From SG8-32-3 sp964514055 (lineage in GTDB: Archaea; Thermoproteota; Bathyarchaeia; Bathyarchaeales; Bathycorpusculaceae), in assembly GCA_964514055.1 (NCBI GenBank), contig CAZEPB010000001.1, positions 1-64,000 on the forward strand: 64,000 bases of DNA. The letters are read 5' to 3'. The position numbers were made by a program, and so were the translations under genes. Below the pieces are notes generated by a model. It saw only the letters and a list, made by a program, of their open reading frames with translations, searched no databases and was not told the origin of the DNA. Positions 59,700-64,000 of this stretch are shown in pieces (position 1 is the first letter of the stretch; each line of letters starts with the position of its first letter).

Positions 59700-60347
59700 T
59701 CAATCGTCTGCTTCAAGCGTTTTTCTACGCGGATACACATGCCCAGCGCGTCCAGCTATGCGTATGGCTGAAGCGATATCTCTGAGCCCTCGCCTATGCT
59801 TGTTATGGTTTAGAGCACGGTTTGTTCCCGCCTCACTTACCACTTGCAAAACCACTTGAGGCGGCAAGGCGCGGTCAAAGGCTTCTATGAGTTCCTTGTA
59901 CGTTGGAATTCCGCTTCCGATTTTTATGGTGACCGCAGTTGAGGAGATATCAACGTTTTTTAGTGTATTTTCAGTTTTTTTCAGTACTTCTTGGATGCTG
60001 AAGCAGTTGGCTGTTTCGTTAACTTTTCCGTCAGCTATAACTGCCAACCCGAACACTTCGCCTGGGTCTATGCCGACGACAATTTTTTCGTAGGCTTCTT
60101 TTCCCTGAAGGATTTTCACCACTTCATTTATTAAGCTGCCTAGTTCCGTTTCGCTTTCGTAAACCAAAATTTTTTCATGGTTTATCCTGCGCTTCTCCTT
60201 CTCGGTAGTTATGACCGCCTTGACCTCTGTGGGCACTGGTTCACCCGGAACCAAGCTTATGAAGGGAAGTTTTCTCTCTTTCAACTTGTTCACTATCAAA
60301 AAGTAGGCTTTCCCCTGAACTGTGGCAACCGCAACCTTCGCCTTCAT
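59700..60347 (-). CDS. RuvC/RNase H-fold protein, possible nuclease
   Basis: 215 residues. IVVGIDPGEVFGLAVIADGKV near residues 89-109 is the first strand with a catalytic-type Asp of RuvC-like RNase H folds; VSEAGTNR supplies a candidate Glu and NKHRRGLRDIASAIRIAGRAG a candidate Asp near the end. The RGLRDIASA signature recalls conserved archaeal proteins such as the DUF460 group. Convergent with the nth-xpd repair pair, consistent with a repair role, which remains inferred. Confidence 0.6.
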   Translation of the reverse strand: MKAKVAVATVQGKAYFLIVNKLKERKLPFISLVPGEPVPTEVKAVITTEKEKRRINHEKILVYESETELGSLINEVVKILQGKEAYEKIVVGIDPGEVFGLAVIADGKVNETANCFSIQEVLKKTENTLKNVDISSTAVTIKIGSGIPTYKELIEAFDRALPPQVVLQVVSEAGTNRALNHNKHRRGLRDIASAIRIAGRAGHVYPRRKTLEADD

Positions 60348-60356
60348 ACAAGCATC

Positions 60357-62426
60357 CTATACGCGTCCGCGTTTAAAGGTTAGTGGCTCTAATTGACGTT
60401 TTTCTGGTGGGTACATATACATTATGGTATCTCTGAAAATGAATCCTTCTGTGCCGGGTCCTTCGTATTTTGAGGATGGATGAAAATAGGTTACAAATGC
60501 TTCTAAGCCATTGTAAGCGTTCCATAATTTGTATCCTGAGGGATATTGCATTTCTAGTATGTTGGGTTTGACGTCACCATAGCCTTCAAGTAGTATCGAG
60601 CCCGGGGGAAGGGTGTATTTCTGGGTGAGCGGTATTTCCATAGTCCAACCGCAAAACAGATGCTTTCCATGCAATTGTACTTGTATCTGATCTTTTTCAG
60701 CTAGTTGAAATTTTCCTTTGGGAAATAAACCTACCAATGCTTTACTTTGAAAAGCTAAGTGGTCAGGGTTGTCTGCAATAAAAACTATGGGAAGGTAACT
60801 GTGGCCACTGGGCGTCTCTTGTCCAACAAAAACCTGTAAAACATCTTCGGCTCCAAATCTGGAGTATTTTTCAAAGTTAATAAAGATAAAAAGAAGCTCA
60901 GGCAGATTCAACTTGCTTGGCGGGTGGATAATCGCGTGTCCAGTATGGCCGTAAGTTCTTGTTATACCTCCTGAAAATGCTGTGTTCGGGTTTCTCTGCG
61001 CTTTTATGTGTATATCAAAAATTTCTTTTTCAGTTAGTTTCTCTGAAAGTTTTTCCTCTTCAACTATAGCGGGAGCATCAATTCTCTTGAATGTTTGATG
61101 AGGAGTGGATTGAGTTTTCAAGGTTGATTTTTGGGTATTGGTTACCGATTCAAGTGTAGCTTTTGAAGGGGCTCTGGAGGTTTTCCAAAGGTGTTGCAGG
61201 ATTTTTTCCATGTTTTCTACGTACTGATAATCATTTGTGTAGAAAGGATTCTGGAAATGTAGTGGAGTTTCTTTTTTATCTAAGGTTGCCTTGGATTGAA
61301 AAAGGTGTTTTCCATCAACAATTGTGGTTTTTAAATAACTTACAGGAGCATGTTTGACCTCGAAGTGCTGTGAAAGTTGATTTGCAGCTTCAAAGTTTTC
61401 ACCAGTTATTGGCGCCATAATTTTTATCCCGATGCCTTTTCTGGCGCATTTTTTCAGTAATGGCAGTTTCTTTCTTAAGTCTATGAGGCCGTCAGTAGAA
61501 GTTAACTCTATGATTTCTTCCTCAGCTGAATTTAGGATTTCTTCGTATTTTTTGATAGCTGTCTCTGTATCATTGAATAGTTGTGTTTTGATTGTTTCGC
61601 CCTTTTTAACACCGTTTATTGTTTTTTCAATGTCTGTTGAGTTTCGCCATAATTCGTCGAAGACAGCCGTGAACGAGCGAATAAGTTCTTTACATGTTGT
61701 CCAGAGGCATGACTCATCTTCCTTCTGGGGTGTTATGAAGAATAGGAGTTCTTCGTTGTCTCTTATGACCATTCTCGGAGACAGTTTTAGACCTAACTCG
61801 GGGTTTCGTCCCTTCAGATTAACCCCAGTTTTCGGTGTCTTCTCCAGAAGCGCATTCATGGCATCTAGGTTCAATTCAGATAATTCGGTCAGAAAGCGAA
61901 ATTGGATTTTGGATTTCAGGGGGTGATTGAAGGCTGTGTCTAGCAGTCCGTACTGGTCAGCGCGAATCAAGTTTGGAACGGTGGTCACTATCGACAGTTG
62001 TTTTGTGGTTTCCTGTATCATCTGCTGAATCTTGGAGTAAACGTATTTTCTGCCCTCAATTACTGTGAATTTTGCAGATTTGTCTTCCGCTTCCTTAATC
62101 ACGATGGATTGCCAGTCTGAAAGAAAGTTGTCTTTGCTTCGCTGTATGCTTTTTGCTTCTTCCATCTTGGCTTTTGCGAACAAATCTAACGCTTTTTCAA
62201 ATGGTACGGCAGAGAATCGAGCTGGATGCTCAAGAGTGGCATTAACTAAGCCTTTGCTCTGAAGACCCTTGAGTGACGGATAAAGCTGCTGCTTGGAAAG
62301 CCTCAAAGCCATAGCAACATCTTTTGCTTTTTGGGAGCCCTTCTTAGCAAGAAAAACGTAGACTCGAGCATCTATTTTTGCCAGACCCAGTTCTTCAAGT
62401 GTCTTAAGCACCTTTTCTTGACTCAT
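60357..62426 (-). CDS. TrmB-type regulator with an extra C-terminal domain
   Basis: 689 residues. The first 110 are a TrmB winged helix (LGLAKIDARVYVFLAKKG, ALRLSKQQLYPSLKGLQSKGLV). Two PLD-like/TrmB effector regions follow: 120-250, and 280-410 with IIELTSTDGLIDLRKKL. A low-complexity linker (about 415-460) leads to a roughly 220-residue C-terminal domain of unknown type, rich in beta strands and aromatic residues (GPGTEGFIFRDTIMYMYPPE). Classical TrmB proteins control sugar uptake; here the ligand and target are unknown. Confidence 0.75.
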   Translation of the reverse strand: MSQEKVLKTLEELGLAKIDARVYVFLAKKGSQKAKDVAMALRLSKQQLYPSLKGLQSKGLVNATLEHPARFSAVPFEKALDLFAKAKMEEAKSIQRSKDNFLSDWQSIVIKEAEDKSAKFTVIEGRKYVYSKIQQMIQETTKQLSIVTTVPNLIRADQYGLLDTAFNHPLKSKIQFRFLTELSELNLDAMNALLEKTPKTGVNLKGRNPELGLKLSPRMVIRDNEELLFFITPQKEDESCLWTTCKELIRSFTAVFDELWRNSTDIEKTINGVKKGETIKTQLFNDTETAIKKYEEILNSAEEEIIELTSTDGLIDLRKKLPLLKKCARKGIGIKIMAPITGENFEAANQLSQHFEVKHAPVSYLKTTIVDGKHLFQSKATLDKKETPLHFQNPFYTNDYQYVENMEKILQHLWKTSRAPSKATLESVTNTQKSTLKTQSTPHQTFKRIDAPAIVEEEKLSEKLTEKEIFDIHIKAQRNPNTAFSGGITRTYGHTGHAIIHPPSKLNLPELLFIFINFEKYSRFGAEDVLQVFVGQETPSGHSYLPIVFIADNPDHLAFQSKALVGLFPKGKFQLAEKDQIQVQLHGKHLFCGWTMEIPLTQKYTLPPGSILLEGYGDVKPNILEMQYPSGYKLWNAYNGLEAFVTYFHPSSKYEGPGTEGFIFRDTIMYMYPPEKRQLEPLTFKRGRV

Positions 62427-62547
62427 CCAATCCCTTCTGATTACGAAAAAAAATGAGTAGTCAGTAATATTATTTGACTATCTATGAATTAACTTTTTCG
62501 TTTCATAGAAGAATAGCCTAAAAAAGATTTGGATTATGCAACTGGAG

Positions 62548-62892
62548 CTATGTTTGTTCCTGCCAGCTTATGGATCGCCAGCTAGCCAGAAGCCCTTTTT
62601 TGGTTTCTTTGATGGCTTTGGCTTGCTCCACTTTGATTGTGATGAGCAGTTCTACCACTTTTTCGAAGGCTACGGCTGAAAACAGCGCAGGGCGTTCATG
62701 GCTGGCGGTTACTATGCCTTTGTTTTTCAGGTTTTTCAGGCTTGGATACAGCTGCTGCTTGGTGACTTGCAGGGCGTTAGCTAACTCGCGTCCTTTTTTT
62801 GGGCCTTTCTTTGCGAGGTAAACGTAAACCTCCGCATCTATCCGTGAGAGCCCGAAAGCTTCAATGGTCTTCAGTACCCGTTCTAAGCTCAA
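62548..62892 (-). CDS. short TrmB winged-helix protein, DNA-binding domain only
   Basis: 114 residues, colinear with residues 1-114 of the neighbouring 689-residue TrmB protein (MSLERVLKTIEAFGLSRIDA and KQQLYPSLKNLKNKGIV correspond) but lacking the effector part. Sits 121 bp upstream of that gene on the same strand. It may act on the same operator as a constitutive binder or by forming heterodimers, or be a truncated duplicate. Confidence 0.8.
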   Translation of the reverse strand: MSLERVLKTIEAFGLSRIDAEVYVYLAKKGPKKGRELANALQVTKQQLYPSLKNLKNKGIVTASHERPALFSAVAFEKVVELLITIKVEQAKAIKETKKGLLASWRSISWQEQT

Positions 62893-62997
62893 CGATTAAG
62901 CACCTTTGATTCGAACCTAATTCACTATTTAGAAGCAAAAAATGGGAAAAGGGAAGAAAGCTTGTTGTATCTGGTTTTGTTTGTTCCCAGTACCTGC

Positions 62998-63585
62998 CTA
63001 CCAGAATGGCCAGCCCTTGATTAAGCCGAAGTGGCGTGCCACTAAACCCGTGGATTGTCCTTCCATTGCAGACCCATCGCCTTGCACATTCCTGAACATT
63101 TTAGTACCACTCAGTTGGTAATTGCCGAAATACTCCAAGTTGGTTATGTCCACCGCGGGATCTAGAATTAAGCCCGTTGCTTTCTCTTCTGCCCGCCCGT
63201 TCAGAGTTGGATGCCCAGGCAATTTTTTGAAGGTGAGTGTCTCTTGAATTATTATTAAACCATAGCCTGTCTGATAATTGAGTTCCAAATGGCTGGTATA
63301 ATTGTAGTCGAAATCCTCAGGGTAAGTATATACTACGCCGTTTATTGTGACATCAGCCTGTACTACGCCTCCTTCAGTCATGTAGCTTTCCATTACGACA
63401 ACTGGATAGTTGGTATCATCATAGAAGGTGGTTTCAGAAGCCATTACATTAAGAGTTAGTTTAAGGTCAAAGATTACATATTCTGGCTTAGGTTTTACAA
63501 AATGCCATGCTGAGACTGCTACAACGGATGATGTCAGTATTGCCAATATAGCTACTGTAGCCAGCATCAGCTTTTTCCTATTCAT
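62998..63585 (-). CDS. secreted or cell-surface protein, unknown function
   Basis: 195 residues. A cleavable-type signal sequence (LMLATVAILAILTSSVVAVSA, about 6-26) follows a basic start MNRKK; the rest is beta-rich and polar, with many Thr, Tyr and Asn, and no cysteines seen. No family recognised. The SD is a perfect AAAGGAGGTGAT at 63591-63602, the strongest in the window, suggesting high expression. Upstream of the short TrmB gene on the same strand, so probably in the same regulatory neighbourhood. Confidence 0.7.
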   Translation of the reverse strand: MNRKKLMLATVAILAILTSSVVAVSAWHFVKPKPEYVIFDLKLTLNVMASETTFYDDTNYPVVVMESYMTEGGVVQADVTINGVVYTYPEDFDYNYTSHLELNYQTGYGLIIIQETLTFKKLPGHPTLNGRAEEKATGLILDPAVDITNLEYFGNYQLSGTKMFRNVQGDGSAMEGQSTGLVARHFGLIKGWPFW

Positions 63586-63743
63586 GCTCTATCACCTCCT
63601 TTCCTAGGATTCTCTAGCAGGATCGACGCGGTTTGTTTGGAACTTGTTCCTTATAGTTTCTAGTCAGTCCAAAAAATTGACTAAACTTAAAGTAAAAAAC
63701 TCTAGTCACAGGGACCCAACATTAAGCAGTTCAACCTACCTTC

Positions 63744-63772
63744 CAATCTATATAAAGGGGGGCTATAGACTG
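63744..63772 (+). repeat. conserved promoter block, copy 3 (upstream of the RadB-like gene)
   Basis: Identical in all 29 bases to 38713-38741. TATA box 63749-63756, followed by GGGGGG and CTATAGACTG, and then TTCC as in the 45.1 kb copy. Predicted start about 70 bases before the RadB-like ATG. Confidence 0.7.
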
Positions 63773-63846
63773 TTCCAAGCACTAGAGTTCCAGAGCAAAC
63801 GTTTAAGCGCAAAACAAATTATTACTTCCGCAGATTATACTCCTCG

Positions 63847-64000
63847 ATGTGCGTTAGCGTGATAAAGAAGATCTTAACGGGTTGCAGCTGCATCGACAGC
63901 CACTTGGATGGCGGAATATCTCCTGAAAGCGTTACCCTGATTTATGGAGAACCAGAGACTGGAAAGACAACGCTGGCGATGCAGTGCGCCGTAAACTGCG
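63847..64000 (+). CDS. RadB/KaiC-like RecA-fold ATPase, 3'-truncated by the window edge
   Basis: Only the first 51 codons are visible. ILTGCSCIDSHLDGGISPES is the entry typical of archaeal RadB (compare a GCxxLDxxLGGGI pattern), followed by the Walker A loop YGEPETGKTTLAMQ. RadB is a recombination mediator paralogue of RadA; KaiC-like ATPases share this start, so the split is not certain. Start ATG at 63847; an in-frame GTG at 63859 is an alternative. Confidence 0.7.
   Translation, partial: MCVSVIKKILTGCSCIDSHLDGGISPESVTLIYGEPETGKTTLAMQCAVNC

Overview
The window reads as one stretch of an archaeal chromosome, most likely from the Bathyarchaeia (MCG) or a close relative. Evidence: TATA/BRE-type promoters, short overlapping operons, a GHMP-type shikimate kinase, aRF1, thermosome, XPD, RtcB plus archease, a eukaryote-like topoisomerase IB, tetrahydromethanopterin (H4MPT) C1 enzymes (Mtd, an MtdB-like fusion, Ftr) and a beta-helix surface protein with the NosD-like C-terminal signature common in that group. 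No rRNA, CRISPR array or intact transposon was seen. Lineage is inferred from gene content only.

Layout. 1-6.2 kb: aromatic amino-acid operon on + (aroE partial, aroK, aroA, aroC, chorismate mutase, aminotransferase, tyrA). 6.2-13.6 kb: convergent branched-chain operon on - (ilvB, ilvN, leuC, leuD, leuB, leuA, pheA). 14.0-15.3 kb: tRNA-Gly followed by what looks like a small decayed integrated element: an integrase N-terminal remnant, small membrane proteins, a DUF2178-like/HTH pair and a 36-nt duplicate of the tRNA 5' half. 15.5-23.2 kb: small hypothetical proteins, a DNA glycosylase-like/PD-(D/E)XK-like fusion, rtcB, adk, archease, M42 peptidase and a cysteine-rich Hsp20-like protein. 23.3-31.0 kb: a C1/electron-transfer block: F420-dependent Mtd, an MtdB-like enzyme fused to an extra N-terminal domain, an AbrB-PhoU regulator, and a NuoE/NuoF/(NuoG-N + FrhB) complex. 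31.1-38.5 kb: complete diaminopimelate lysine operon on - (dapA, dapB, lysC, asd, lysA, dapF, dapL). 38.7-46 kb: ftr, aRF1, surface protein, DUF167, topoisomerase IB, metallopeptidase, wHTH-Zn protein, tRNA-Met with an odd intron. 46-52.5 kb: hemerythrin/PAS sensor, NUDIX, arsenic cluster (arsM, membrane protein, ferredoxin, arsR, acr3), thymidylate synthase. 52.6-64 kb: thermosome, Sua5, CBS, GNAT, PAC4-like protein, nth-xpd plus a RuvC-like protein, two TrmB-type regulators, a secreted protein and the start of a RadB-like ATPase.

Most notable: the F420/NAD(P)/ferredoxin module at 27-31 kb with no hydrogenase subunit, next to two methylene-H4MPT dehydrogenases of different cofactor use; a promoter block repeated identically over 29 bp in front of unrelated genes (38.7, 63.7 and, in shorter form, 45.1 kb); a 27-bp identical divergent promoter/operator in the arsenic cluster; and the fossil integration at tRNA-Gly, where the separated 5' half still carries what looks like the ancestral tRNA promoter.
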